Shown: positions 1 to 7,959, counted from the stretch's first letter. The stretch is DNA of 48,146 bases from Candidatus Saccharimonadota bacterium (GCA_020428025.1 JAGQNO010000003.1:1-48146); one strand, 5' to 3'. The notes: generated by a model from the letters alone, not told the origin. Numbers and translations: made by a program.

Positions 1-910
1 ACGGCCCGGCGTGATGATTCATCGTGCCGTCGTGATTTATAACCTGCACTGGCTGCAAATTGTGGCGCTGGGCAACCTCCCAGTCATCAAAACTGTGGGC
101 GGGGGTAATCTTAACTACCCCTGTTCCAAACTCTGGATCAACCATTTCATCGGCTACTACGCGGACCTCAAACGGGCCGTTAACGCCCTCTACGGTAATG
201 GTCTTCCCTATCCATTCCTGGTAGCGCGTGTCGTCTGGGTGGACGGCCACGCCGGTATCGCCAAACTTGGTCTCTGGCCTAGTAGTCGCCAACGTAAACG
301 GACCATATTTTATGTAGTACAGCGGCGTCTTTACGGTGTCATAGGCCACCTCTATATCTGCAAAGCCAGTGCGGTGCTGCGTGCAGTAGTTTACCAGCCG
401 CTCATCTCTGTAAATCAGCTTATCTTGCCACAGTTTTTTAAAGGTGGCGTGAGCCTGCTTAACCACTTTGGGGTCTAGCGTAAAGGTGTAGTTATCCCAG
501 TCCACACTGGCGCCTAATTGACGGAACTGCGCCCTATAATTTTCTTTATTCTGGGCCACATAGTCCCAAATCTGCTGGTATAACTCTTCCCTGCTAAAAT
601 CAAAGCGAGATTTTCCCTGCGCTGCCAACTGTTTCTCATACACCACCCACGTTTCAAAACCGGCGTGATCCGCCCCTGGCACAAACAGCACAGAGTCCCC
701 TTTTAACCGATGATGCCGACACATAATATCCTCTATGGCCAAGGTCAGCCCGTGCCCAAGGTGTAGGTTGCCGTTGGCATTTGGCGGTGGCACGGCCATG
801 CTGAATGCGTCACGTTTTCCGCCGCTGGGCTTAAAGGCATTTTGAGACTCCCAAAACTCGTAAATCTTGGTTTCAAAATGTTGTGGATTATACTGCGGCT
901 CTAGAGACAT
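1..910 (-). CDS. valS: Valine--tRNA ligase, N-terminal part (runs off left edge)
   Basis: This is the amino-terminal 303 codons of a class Ia aminoacyl-tRNA synthetase that charges tRNA-Val in the cytoplasm; the rest lies beyond the window. The ATG at 910 opens with MSLEPQYNPQHFETKIYEFW, a typical ValS beginning. The HIGH signature reads HLGH inside PPPNANGNLHLGHG at about residues 41-54. Further on, TTRPETKFGDTGVAVHP is the threonine-rich motif of the CP1 editing domain and is closer to ValS than to IleS. The KMSKS loop and anticodon-binding domain are not visible. The gene follows tsaD on the same strand across a 50-base, very AT-rich gap with no clear Shine-Dalgarno. IleS is the only serious alternative and fits less well. 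Confidence 0.9.
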   Translation of the reverse strand, partial: MSLEPQYNPQHFETKIYEFWESQNAFKPSGGKRDAFSMAVPPPNANGNLHLGHGLTLAIEDIMCRHHRLKGDSVLFVPGADHAGFETWVVYEKQLAAQGKSRFDFSREELYQQIWDYVAQNKENYRAQFRQLGASVDWDNYTFTLDPKVVKQAHATFKKLWQDKLIYRDERLVNYCTQHRTGFADIEVAYDTVKTPLYYIKYGPFTLATTRPETKFGDTGVAVHPDDTRYQEWIGKTITVEGVNGPFEVRVVADEMVDPEFGTGVVKITPAHSFDDWEVAQRHNLQPVQVINHDGTMNHHAGP

Positions 911-960
911 AATAAGAAAAGTTAATAATTATTTAATGAAAATTTAATGAAATTTTACAT

Positions 961-2019
961 TCACATGGATAAGCTGGGTTGGATAGCCAATGTGTATGGG
1001 TTGGCCTTTGGTTGAGCGGTCATTGCCTTAAAACAACCCAACGTAGCAATCATGGCCCCGTTATCTGTACATAGTGTAAGGTCTGGGAAGGTAATAGGCA
1101 AGGGCAGCGCCTCTGTTAACTGCTTGCGCAGCTCTTGATTGGCCGCCACGCCGCCGGCAATAACTACACTGGCCGGTTTAAATTCTTGGCAGGCCAGGGC
1201 GGCCTTTTCTGCGATTGTTTCACATGCTACGCGTTGGAAGCTAGCGGCAATATCGGCTACTTGCTGATCTGTTAATTGCTCCGGCAATTTGTAAGAAGGG
1301 AAGCTAAAGTCTTGGCCGCACATGGCCTGGGCAGCCCGCAAAACGGCGGTTTTAGGACCAGAAAAACTAAAATCATACTTACCAACCTTGGCTTTAGGCA
1401 GCGGGACGGCATCTGGATTACCGTTAAGAGCCGCCTTAGACACCGATGGCCCGCCAGGGTAGGGCAGGCCAGTTAGCTTGGCTACTTTATCAAAGGCCTC
1501 ACCAATCGCGTCGTCCTGAGTGCGCCCTAGTAATTGGTACTTGAAATGGTCTTGGAACAGCACCAATTGGCTGTGACCACCAGAGACAATAATAGCTAAC
1601 ATGGGGAATTCCGGCGCCTGTGCGCGCATAACATAGCCGGGCAGGGCAGTGACGGTTAAGAAGTTGGCGTAGACGTGCCCCTCTACGTGATTGCAGGCGT
1701 ACAGCGGTTTGTTATGGGTAATTGCTAAGGTGCGGGCGGCCATAACGCCAATTAACAGCGAGCCACCAAGACCCGCGCCGTAGGTAACGGCAATAGCATC
1801 AATCTGTGGCCAGCCCAAACCGGCTTGATCTAAAGCTGCTTGAATAACAGGGGTCATGGCTTCTATGTGGCTGCGCGCCGCAATCTCCGGCACCACACCG
1901 CCGTACTGCACGTGCAGGTCCATACTACTGGCCACCTGATTAGCAAGCAGCTCATAGCCGTCCTTAACGATGCCGACCGCTGTCTCATCGCAGCTGGTTT
2001 CTATGCCCAGAACTATCAT
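961..2019 (-). CDS. tsaD: tRNA N6-adenosine threonylcarbamoyltransferase TsaD
   Basis: TsaD transfers the threonylcarbamoyl group from TC-AMP to A37 of ANN-decoding tRNAs (t6A), working with TsaB and TsaE, which are not in this window. The protein has 352 residues, normal for the family. It opens with MIVLGIETSCDETAVGIV (ASKHA nucleotide-binding fold). The metal-binding HVEGH motif is at residues 111-115, SGGHSQLV follows, and IAGGVAANQELR is near the C-terminus. A start 32 codons further upstream is open but would add an unconserved hydrophobic tail. The chosen ATG at 2019 has an extended -10 (TG-T-TACAAT, 2032 down to 2027) ending 7 bases before it, suggesting a leaderless message. It is divergent from the gene at 2142 and ends in TGA. 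Confidence 0.95.
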   Translation of the reverse strand: MIVLGIETSCDETAVGIVKDGYELLANQVASSMDLHVQYGGVVPEIAARSHIEAMTPVIQAALDQAGLGWPQIDAIAVTYGAGLGGSLLIGVMAARTLAITHNKPLYACNHVEGHVYANFLTVTALPGYVMRAQAPEFPMLAIIVSGGHSQLVLFQDHFKYQLLGRTQDDAIGEAFDKVAKLTGLPYPGGPSVSKAALNGNPDAVPLPKAKVGKYDFSFSGPKTAVLRAAQAMCGQDFSFPSYKLPEQLTDQQVADIAASFQRVACETIAEKAALACQEFKPASVVIAGGVAANQELRKQLTEALPLPITFPDLTLCTDNGAMIATLGCFKAMTAQPKANPYTLAIQPSLSM

Positions 2020-2080
2020 CAGTTCTATTGTAACAGCGAAGACAAGCATTTGACTATCATATATAATCATTATAAAATAC

Positions 2081-2109
2081 TTGACAATACGGTAATGTTT
2101 TGCTAGAAT
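2081..2109 (+). promoter_or_regulatory. Sigma-70 promoter of the gene at 2142
   Basis: TTGACA at 2081-2086 and TAGAAT at 2104-2109 are separated by exactly 17 bases. The predicted start of transcription (about 2116) leaves a 25-base leader carrying AGGAG at 2134-2138, four bases before the ATG. It lies back to back with the tsaD promoter. Confidence 0.85.
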
Positions 2110-2141
2110 AGTCAACTAGAACTATAAGAGGTCAGGAGTTT

Positions 2142-3647
2142 ATGACTAATACATTTGCTGAAGCAATTTCACCAGAGGCCAGAGCGCAGCTTGAGGCTAT
2201 GGCTACTCCTGATGTACCTTTGAGCCCAGAAGGCCAGAGCGAGGTAGACGGACTCCCCCATGACCTATATGACGATCCTATCTTTGCCGAACCAGAAACA
2301 CCTTCCTCTAACCCAGAAGAAAATCGGCCAAATAGGGCAAAGCTCGCCTTAAAGAAAGTACAAGCTGTCGTGACCAGTTATGATGGCCGCCAAGACACTC
2401 CTGAGGCCGCCGTCAAGATTTTGGAGGATAGATTTGCAGAGGGGTTGCCTACAGCTGATTCTGTAGAAGATGCTGCGCGGTCACTGCAAGATGTCATTAT
2501 CAAATTGCCGTCAGAAGTAAGTAAAGCCCACCCTGACTCAGAGCCAGATACCTCGCTCCGGACTACCATGGCTGTGCAACATACTATAGACGGCGTAAAA
2601 GTCTTTTTGGTTGGTGTGGGCGATGCAAAGTCAGGTGCTAACATCTCCAAGCTAGAAGAGGGTAAAGGTTTTGTACCCCTAGTGCTTTCAACTCCAGGGG
2701 TTGAATCACCCAAAGAGGTGGTTGCTCAGGAACAAGAGGCTGACTCAGTAATCTCAAAATCGCACAAGTTTGGCGTGTCCGGTGTTGTTGCTGGTATTCA
2801 AAAGGCCGTCCAGAAGTCCAAAGAAAAAGCGGGCCAGGGTAAGGCAATTGCAAGCATGGCACGCAGCCGCGCTGTCCAGTTTGCAGATTCATGGAAAGAG
2901 CGTCGTCAACAACCACAGCCCAACAAGCAGCTACGTAAGCTTGGTGACGTTGCGTTGGTAGCAGCAAGCGTGGCCGGTGCCCGTAAGGCGGCTGATTGGC
3001 TCCACTCTGCCGGGTCGCGCACCAAAGCAGAAGTTTACATGGCTCCTACTCACTTGGCACAGTCTATTGGCGCTTGGAATGAGCGTCGTCAGGAGCAGGC
3101 CACAGATGAGCGTAATCGCAAAATCGGCATTGCTGTTTTGGCAGCCACCGGCATTGTAACAGCCGTTGGTCTGTATGTTGCTACTAAGAATGGCGCAGAA
3201 CTTCTAGGCCATTTGAACTTTGGCAACAAGGGTCATGGTGCTGCAAATGACGCGCTTAACCAGCTGCCAACTCCGTCTCCATCTGTTAGCACAAGCGGCG
3301 GCCACGAGACGTTTACGGACCACTCATCGCTGAATGACTTCCTGTCTCCATCTAAGGGCGACGGTCTCAAGGAACACGCGGCCGAGCAGGTAACAGCTCA
3401 GGTAACATCTGTGGAGCTACCAAAGAATGGAACTATTTGGAACGAAGCGCACAACATGCTGCAGGAGGCAGGCCTTGACCACGGCAATGCCAACGTAGAT
3501 GCCGTAACAAATGCACTGCAAGACCAGCTAGGCGTAAATGACTTCCAGGCTACACAATTACCTGTCGGCTTTAGAATCCCGTGGCTTTCAGAAGCACAGC
3601 TCCATGAAATTCTAAGCCACTACGACAACACAATTAAGAAAAGCTAA
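2142..3647 (+). CDS. Uncharacterised single-pass membrane protein
   Basis: I do not recognise a named family for this 501-residue protein. The first ~230 residues are hydrophilic and acidic to mixed. The middle is rich in Arg/Lys/Gln with repeated short motifs such as SWKERRQQPQ and AWNERRQEQ. One hydrophobic helix, GIAVLAATGIVTAVGLYVAT, lies at about residues 330-349. The ~150-residue tail after it is Ser/Thr/Gly-rich at first and ends in a compact segment containing NGTIWNEAHNMLQEAGL that could be a small folded domain. Without an N-terminal signal, the basic N-terminal region would most simply be cytoplasmic and the tail outside. It has its own consensus promoter and a Shine-Dalgarno. An envelope role is inferred only from topology and from the cell-wall gene that follows. 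Confidence 0.8.
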   Translation: MTNTFAEAISPEARAQLEAMATPDVPLSPEGQSEVDGLPHDLYDDPIFAEPETPSSNPEENRPNRAKLALKKVQAVVTSYDGRQDTPEAAVKILEDRFAEGLPTADSVEDAARSLQDVIIKLPSEVSKAHPDSEPDTSLRTTMAVQHTIDGVKVFLVGVGDAKSGANISKLEEGKGFVPLVLSTPGVESPKEVVAQEQEADSVISKSHKFGVSGVVAGIQKAVQKSKEKAGQGKAIASMARSRAVQFADSWKERRQQPQPNKQLRKLGDVALVAASVAGARKAADWLHSAGSRTKAEVYMAPTHLAQSIGAWNERRQEQATDERNRKIGIAVLAATGIVTAVGLYVATKNGAELLGHLNFGNKGHGAANDALNQLPTPSPSVSTSGGHETFTDHSSLNDFLSPSKGDGLKEHAAEQVTAQVTSVELPKNGTIWNEAHNMLQEAGLDHGNANVDAVTNALQDQLGVNDFQATQLPVGFRIPWLSEAQLHEILSHYDNTIKKS

Positions 3648-3686
3648 TCCGCACTTCTAAAGCCGTAGTTTTGTATACTGTAAACA

Positions 3687-4994
3687 ATGAACCCACGCAA
3701 ACTAGTCAAAAAAGCCATCCCTAAAGAGGCCTTTAAGAAGGTTGAGCCGTACGGTCACTTAGTAGAGGCCATAGCGCTGCAGACGCTGGCCAAAAGGCCG
3801 GCCAAGGACATGAAAATAATCGGCGTAACAGGGACAAACGGCAAGACTACGACTACGCTCATGATTCACAAAATGCTGACAGAAGCGGGCTACAAAACCG
3901 GCTTTATGAGCACTGTGGCATGGGGTGTGGGAAACGATGTAAAGCAGCAAATGCACCACATGACCAACGTGGCCGTGCCAGAGATGATTCAGCGGCTCAA
4001 GTACATGCAGCAGCAGGGGGTAGAGTGGCTGGTCTTAGAGACCACTAGCCACGCCTTAGCGCAGCATCGGACCTGGGGTGTACCATACTCTATTGCCGTG
4101 CTGACCAATCTGACGCACGAGCATTTGGCGTACCACGGCACCTTTGAAAAATATCGCGATGCCAAGCGCAAAATGTTCAAACTGGCCAACGCCAACAAGC
4201 AGGGCCTCCGCCTAGGTATTATTAACGCCGATGACCCCAATGCCGATTGGTTTGCCCGTGACATAGACAACCTAATGCTCTACGGCATGGAGCACGGGGA
4301 TATCCGCGCCACGGACGTCCAGCTATCGCCCAAAGGCGCATCGTATACGGCAACTATTAACGGGCAGGACTACCATATTGCAACCAAGCTGCCTGGGTCA
4401 TTTAACGTTTATAACTCCCTAGCGGCCGCCTGTGTGGGCGTAGCTGTGGGTTTAACGCCTAAACAGGTGCAGCGCGGCATAGCCGCCCTAGAAAGCGTAG
4501 AGGGCCGCATGACGCGTATAGAACAGGGCCAGCCGTTTGATGTCATTGTGGACTATGCGCACTCTCCAGACAGCTTTGAGAAACTATTTGCAGATCTAAA
4601 ACCAAGCGTTAAGGGCAAGCTGATTGTCATGTTTGGCTCTTTAGGCGGCGGCGACAAAGCCAAGCGCCCCTTGCAGGGCGAATTAGCTGGCAAGTACGCA
4701 GACCTGGTGATTTTAACAGAGGAAGATGACCGCGATGAGCCGTGGGAGCAGATTCTAGAAGATATTGCCGTAGGCGTCCGCCGCGCTGGCTCCAAAGAGC
4801 CGGTTAAAATTCACTCCCGCCGCGAGGCGATGCAGTACGCGGTAGACCACGCCAAGGCCGGGGACACGGTGTTATTCTTAGGCAAAGGTCATGAAAAAAC
4901 GCAGGAGCACGGTGGGGTAGAGGAGCCGTGGGACGAGTCTGGGGCTGCGCTGGAAGCGATAACCCACGCAACATACCAAGAACATACCAAGTAG
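3687..4994 (+). CDS. Mur ligase family protein, MurE-like
   Basis: An ATP-dependent amide ligase of the Mur family, most like MurE, which adds the third amino acid to UDP-MurNAc-L-Ala-D-Glu. The P-loop GVTGTNGKTTTT is at about residues 46-57. TTSHALAQHR and TNLTHEHLAYHGTFEKYRD follow, with the lysine of DAKRKMF expected to be carbamylated, then VDYAHSPDSFEKLF in the C-terminal domain. At 435 residues it is shorter than usual MurE (~490) because the P-loop begins near residue 46, so most of the N-terminal UDP-binding domain is absent. The specificity motif (DNPR for diaminopimelate in classical MurE) reads EEDDRDEP, so the amino acid added cannot be read off. TATACT at 3674-3679 ends seven bases before the ATG, suggesting a leaderless start. 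MurT or a CapB-like ligase are alternatives. Confidence 0.85.
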   Translation: MNPRKLVKKAIPKEAFKKVEPYGHLVEAIALQTLAKRPAKDMKIIGVTGTNGKTTTTLMIHKMLTEAGYKTGFMSTVAWGVGNDVKQQMHHMTNVAVPEMIQRLKYMQQQGVEWLVLETTSHALAQHRTWGVPYSIAVLTNLTHEHLAYHGTFEKYRDAKRKMFKLANANKQGLRLGIINADDPNADWFARDIDNLMLYGMEHGDIRATDVQLSPKGASYTATINGQDYHIATKLPGSFNVYNSLAAACVGVAVGLTPKQVQRGIAALESVEGRMTRIEQGQPFDVIVDYAHSPDSFEKLFADLKPSVKGKLIVMFGSLGGGDKAKRPLQGELAGKYADLVILTEEDDRDEPWEQILEDIAVGVRRAGSKEPVKIHSRREAMQYAVDHAKAGDTVLFLGKGHEKTQEHGGVEEPWDESGAALEAITHATYQEHTK

Positions 4995-5014
4995 CGTAAT
5001 AAACTTGGTATGTT
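4970..5014. terminator. Tandem AACATACCAAG repeats and convergent hairpin
   Basis: AACATACCAAG occurs twice in tandem at 4970-4980 and 4981-4991. The second copy pairs perfectly with ACTTGGTATGTT at 5003-5014 to form a 12-bp stem (4981-4992) with a 10-base loop, followed by ATTTTAT. The stem contains the stop codons of both the Mur ligase (4992-4994) and the convergent fic gene (5013-5015), so it can end transcription from both sides. The same ACATACCAA unit recurs in front of fic. Confidence 0.75.
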
Positions 5015-6335
5015 ATTTTATCGAGCGAGCGTAGTAATAGATGAATTTGCCGCTCCGCAGCGGGTAGACAAGCTTGTGTTTCTGTAACTCCTTTAGGTCA
5101 AGCTGTGCTGTATTACTGCTGATGTTATTCAGCGAAGCATGTGATTTGGCACTGACGCGATGGTGTGGGTCGGACAAAAGATAGTGCATAACTTGCTTCT
5201 GACGCTCGTTCAGTCGGGCACGGCTCGTAATAAGTTGGTCAACGGCACGATTTTCATCATCCTGTTTCTGGATATATCCCAAAAAGTCTTGCAGCGCAGT
5301 TTTCATTTTTTGGAGGTGATAATCAAGGAAGTACGTAAAATCATTATGGTCTTGCTCTGCGTAGACGTAGGCATCGCTGTATTGCATAGGCGCGCGCTTA
5401 ATGACGGTCGATATTGGCACGTAGGTGGCCAGCCAGTAGTCCTTTTTAAGGAGATACCAATAAAAAATCGCTCGAGCCATACGGCCATTTCCATCCGCAA
5501 ACGGATGGAGGTAACCAATCCAGAAATGAAGGACAATGGCTTTTATGACGGGGTGGAGATAGTGCTCATCATCTTCATCGTTTGCAAAAGCTATCAGACG
5601 ATCAAGCTGTAGCAAGAAAAAGGACTCCTTGGGTGGGACGTAGGTAGTGCGGGGGTCCAATTCTGGTCCAAGGGTGACATTGTCAGTATCACGTCGCCAG
5701 CGGCCAATGTCGCTTTCATCCATGGTATTGGCCGCCAGAATTTGGTGCATTTCTAGCAGCAATTCTCGGCTCAACGGAACATCTTTATAAATATCCGTGG
5801 TTTTGGTCATCATGCGATAGTTATTAAGGATCATCCACTCCGATTTATCGCGCGGGAGACGATTCTCTGCAATCATATTTTTTGCGTCTTTTCTGGTGAC
5901 ACTGGCGCCCTCTAGCTGGCTAGAAGCAATAGATTCCTCAATGATGCCCCTGGTCATGTACGTCTGATGCTCACTTGTACTCAACTGAACTTTGCCGCTC
6001 AACATCTGACCACCACCCATGTACAGCGCAAAATCGTTCAAGTATTTATCCATGTAGGGCAGCCTTGACCACTTAAAAAAATCTTTGTTTGGCGTCTCGA
6101 TTGGCAGGGTAGAAGCGTTGCTGGTGCGCAGATCACGGCCCAGAGTCCAAGCCTCTTCGATATTAAAACCAGCTGGCGGTTTTATGAAACGTGCCTTTTC
6201 CCAGGGAAGATATTTTGGATAGCTTATTTGCTTCACAAAATTATCGAATTCAGGCCGATTATTAATGTAGCGTTCATAGAGGTCAGAGAAATTGACCTTT
6301 TTTTTATCTGGTTGGGAGATGTGGAAAAATTCCAT
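5013..6335 (-). CDS. Fic family protein with C-terminal winged helix
   Basis: Fic proteins usually transfer AMP (sometimes other nucleotide groups) to a hydroxyl of a target protein. The core motif HPFADGNGR lies at residues 277-285 of a 440-residue protein. An inhibitory helix with the (S/T)xxxE(G/N) pattern, SSQLEG around 138-143, precedes it, so this is a class II, self-inhibited Fic. The last ~60 residues (NERQKQVMHYLLSD onward) look like a winged helix-turn-helix, a common architecture for chromosomal Fic proteins. The start at 6335 is favoured over 6377 because TTGATA-17-TACTGT ends six bases before it. The gene sits between copies of ACATACCAA at both ends. The target protein is unknown; a toxin-like or regulatory role is possible. 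Confidence 0.9.
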   Translation of the reverse strand: MEFFHISQPDKKKVNFSDLYERYINNRPEFDNFVKQISYPKYLPWEKARFIKPPAGFNIEEAWTLGRDLRTSNASTLPIETPNKDFFKWSRLPYMDKYLNDFALYMGGGQMLSGKVQLSTSEHQTYMTRGIIEESIASSQLEGASVTRKDAKNMIAENRLPRDKSEWMILNNYRMMTKTTDIYKDVPLSRELLLEMHQILAANTMDESDIGRWRRDTDNVTLGPELDPRTTYVPPKESFFLLQLDRLIAFANDEDDEHYLHPVIKAIVLHFWIGYLHPFADGNGRMARAIFYWYLLKKDYWLATYVPISTVIKRAPMQYSDAYVYAEQDHNDFTYFLDYHLQKMKTALQDFLGYIQKQDDENRAVDQLITSRARLNERQKQVMHYLLSDPHHRVSAKSHASLNNISSNTAQLDLKELQKHKLVYPLRSGKFIYYYARSIK

Positions 6336-6341
6336 ACCCAC

Positions 6342-6370
6342 ACAGTAACACAGAAGATATACATTATCAA
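6342..6370 (-). promoter_or_regulatory. Promoter of fic
   Basis: On the minus strand TTGATA (6370 down to 6365) and TACTGT (6347 down to 6342) are 17 bases apart. The -10 ends six bases before the ATG at 6335, so transcription should begin at the start codon itself. Confidence 0.55.
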
Positions 6371-6375
6371 TTGTC

Positions 6376-6416
6376 ATACCAACTGGTGGTGTTCATTTGG
6401 TATGTATTTGGTATGT
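6376..6416. repeat. ACATACCAA direct repeats with inverted copy upstream of fic
   Basis: TTTGGTATGT occurs at 6396-6405 and again at 6407-6416; read on the minus strand this is ACATACCAAA twice at 11-base spacing. An inverted partner, ATACCAA, lies at 6376-6382. The unit starts directly after the stop codon of the amidinotransferase gene (6417-6419) and matches the repeats at 4970-5014. It could be an operator for the Fic winged-helix domain or the scar of an insertion. Confidence 0.6.
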
Positions 6417-7304
6417 TCAGTTGTCTAAGGTGACGCTGCAGCACCGCACACTGCCACCGTTTTTGGCCAGCTCTTTGTTGCTTAGGGTAGTTACGCTTAA
6501 GCCTGCCTTTTCTATAGCTGCCTGTAGCGTGGGCGCTCCGGCGTTCATAACCACGTGGTAGCCAGATGATACTAGGTTGCAGGCGCTGACGCCCACAGCT
6601 TCCTGCAAGGGCACCTCTATGCGGTCCACAAAGTCTAAGCCGCGGATCGTGGCTTGGCTTGCGGGCTCAAAGGCTTCTGGGCACCAGGCCACTAAGCCCT
6701 TTTGTTCAAGCGTGGGCCAGCGCAGTATGGCAATGGCTAGGTCTATATCGTAAAAGTCGCTGTCTGGCCAGCCAGAAGCCTGGTTAATAACAGGGGTCCC
6801 ATTAGCGTCTCGAGCGGGTATGGTTTGCAATGGAATAACCTTGTAGCCCAAGATTTCAGAGATGGCGGTGTGGGCGGCCGGGTCTGTGCGGTAGGTGGTG
6901 CCGGCAAAGACGTAGTCGCCGCAGGGCAGCGCATCGCCTTGGCCACTAAATCGGATATCTTCTGGCAAAAAGTGCAGTTCTAAGCCTTGCTGCCCTAGCA
7001 CTTTAGCGGCGTAGGCTTCTTCTGCCTGGCGGACATTGGGCAGGTGCGACATCAGCGCCTTGTTGCCACGCGTCAGCGCCCAGTTGGCGGTAAAAATGCC
7101 GTCCTGGCAATCAGTTGGCGGGTCAACTTTTATAACTTTGATACCGGCGTCTTCTAGCGCTTTTTGGATGGAGGAATGCTCGCGCATCGCCTCTTGACGG
7201 TCAAAGGGCTGCCCCTGGTGCATATAGGGGTTAATGGGCGATGCATTGATCATGAAATCTGCGCCGCTCATGAGGACGGTTTGGTTAATAACGGGTTTCT
7301 GCAT
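6417..7304 (-). CDS. Amidinotransferase-fold hydrolase (DDAH/arginine deiminase-like)
   Basis: A 295-residue member of the pentein (amidinotransferase/dimethylargininase) family, which acts on guanidino groups through a covalent cysteine intermediate. Visible signatures are DCQDGIFTANWALTRGNKAL at about residues 66-85 and the catalytic-cysteine region GGSVRCCSVTL at the extreme C-terminus. A highly hydrophobic upstream extension to 7436 is open but overlaps the probable RNA element and is not family-like. The ATG at 7304 has TATACT (7319 down to 7314) ending nine bases before it, consistent with a leaderless message. Its stop is followed at once by the fic-associated repeats. Substrate (arginine, dimethylarginine, citrulline, N-succinylarginine) cannot be decided here. 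Confidence 0.87.
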   Translation of the reverse strand: MQKPVINQTVLMSGADFMINASPINPYMHQGQPFDRQEAMREHSSIQKALEDAGIKVIKVDPPTDCQDGIFTANWALTRGNKALMSHLPNVRQAEEAYAAKVLGQQGLELHFLPEDIRFSGQGDALPCGDYVFAGTTYRTDPAAHTAISEILGYKVIPLQTIPARDANGTPVINQASGWPDSDFYDIDLAIAILRWPTLEQKGLVAWCPEAFEPASQATIRGLDFVDRIEVPLQEAVGVSACNLVSSGYHVVMNAGAPTLQAAIEKAGLSVTTLSNKELAKNGGSVRCCSVTLDN

Positions 7305-7329
7305 ACGGTTATAAGTATACCAGGGTGGG

Positions 7330-7467
7330 GTGGAGCAAGCGGAGAAAGGTGTTGTTGAGAAAAGGAGCGGCCAAGTGGCTGCTGCAACTTTTCCCAGACC
7401 TTTCGTCCGCTTGCGGGGGCCGGAGAAGCCACTCAAGGTAAGGTGGATGCTTGCGCATTGCTCCCAC
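7330..7467 (+). ncRNA. Candidate structured RNA, unknown family
   Basis: This gene-free stretch folds into a long hairpin. GCAAGCGGA (7335-7343) pairs with TCCGCTTGC (7406-7414), AAAGGT (7345-7350) with ACCTTT (7398-7403), GAAAAG (7359-7364) with CTTTTC (7388-7393), and GCGGCC (7367-7372) with GGCTGC (7377-7382) around the loop AAGT. An outer stem is possible between GTGGAGCAA (7330-7338) and TTGCTCCCAC (7458-7467), with GGC/GCC around CGGAGAA (7419-7431) as a third arm. The only wobble is G-U on the plus strand, where it would be C/A on the minus strand, favouring the plus strand. A U-rich run (TTTATCTTTT) follows. It does not match the SRP, tmRNA, RNase P or 6S signatures I know. No convincing promoter was found. 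Confidence 0.5.
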
Positions 7468-7505
7468 TTTATCTTTTGCGAGTGACCCCTCCGGCGTTGT
7501 CCGCG

Positions 7506-7841
7506 TCAGACGCCGGCGGCGATCCAAGCGACGTCGTGGGCGATGCCCGCGGCGAGCTTCTGGAGAGCCGTCTGGCGCTTGTCACCCGTGAGGCGACCGA
7601 TCTGGTAGCGGATGATGATCCAGCCGGGCTCGCGACCGTCGCTGACGCCACTGACTTCGCGTCGCGCGCTGATCTTGGCCTTGAGGCTGTTGATCTTGCC
7701 GACCGGGACGATGCCCACGATGTTCACCTGCATCTGCAGGGTCTGGTCGACGGTGGTCACCCGGACTCGCTTGGCGATCTCAGCGGCGCGCTGCTTGCGT
7801 GCCTCGAGAGCCGGTGCGGCGAGCTTAGCCTGACGGACCAT
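7506..7841 (-). CDS. Small basic protein of unknown function, GC-rich
   Basis: A 111-residue protein rich in Ala, Val, Arg and Lys, with no family I recognise. The N-terminus (LEARKQRAAEIAKRVRV) looks like a basic helix; the centre has alternating hydrophobic residues (QMQVNIVGIVPVG) suggesting beta structure. It is preferred over the longer plus-strand reading frame across the same bases because it has AAGGAGT 5-6 bases before its ATG and a promoter on its own strand: TTGTCA (7937 down to 7932), 17 bases, TATACT (7914 down to 7909). Its base composition is clearly more GC-rich than its neighbours and its third codon positions are dominated by G and C, which may mean acquisition from elsewhere. 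The probable structured RNA begins about 40 bases beyond its stop. Confidence 0.6.
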   Translation of the reverse strand: MVRQAKLAAPALEARKQRAAEIAKRVRVTTVDQTLQMQVNIVGIVPVGKINSLKAKISARREVSGVSDGREPGWIIIRYQIGRLTGDKRQTALQKLAAGIAHDVAWIAAGV

Positions 7842-7908
7842 GTGGTACTCCTTGGGTTGTGACTCCGGAGAGTGGGTGGGGTACTACATCCGATGTTCGG
7901 ACCCCAAC

Positions 7909-7959
7909 AGTATAAACCAGATTGTAAACTTTGACAATATGCAACTTTTGTATTATTAT
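7909..7959. promoter_or_regulatory. Divergent promoters sharing one -35 site
   Basis: TTGACAA at 7931-7937 reads as TTGACA on the plus strand (7931-7936) and TTGTCA on the minus strand (7937 down to 7932). The plus promoter continues 17 bases to TATTAT at 7954-7959 for the gene at 7971. The minus promoter continues 17 bases to TATACT (7914 down to 7909) for the gene ending at 7841. Binding of polymerase to one should exclude the other. Confidence 0.7.

Noticed and set aside
11-478. Plus-strand 155-codon open frame
   Set aside because: Antisense to clear valS coding sequence; no initiation signals.
2081-3647. Gene at 2142 as a LysM peptidoglycan-binding protein
   Set aside because: Only the fragment NGTIWNEAHNML is reminiscent; the rest of a LysM pattern is not visible.
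7330-7467. Signal recognition particle RNA, 6S RNA or RNase P RNA
   Set aside because: The GGAA-capped SRP apical hairpin, the symmetrical 6S bubble and the RNase P core GAGGAAAGTCC are all absent.
7443-7862. Plus-strand open frame of 139 codons over the GC-rich gene
   Set aside because: It has no Shine-Dalgarno or -10 on its strand and a composition typical of a shadow frame; the minus-strand frame has both promoter and Shine-Dalgarno.
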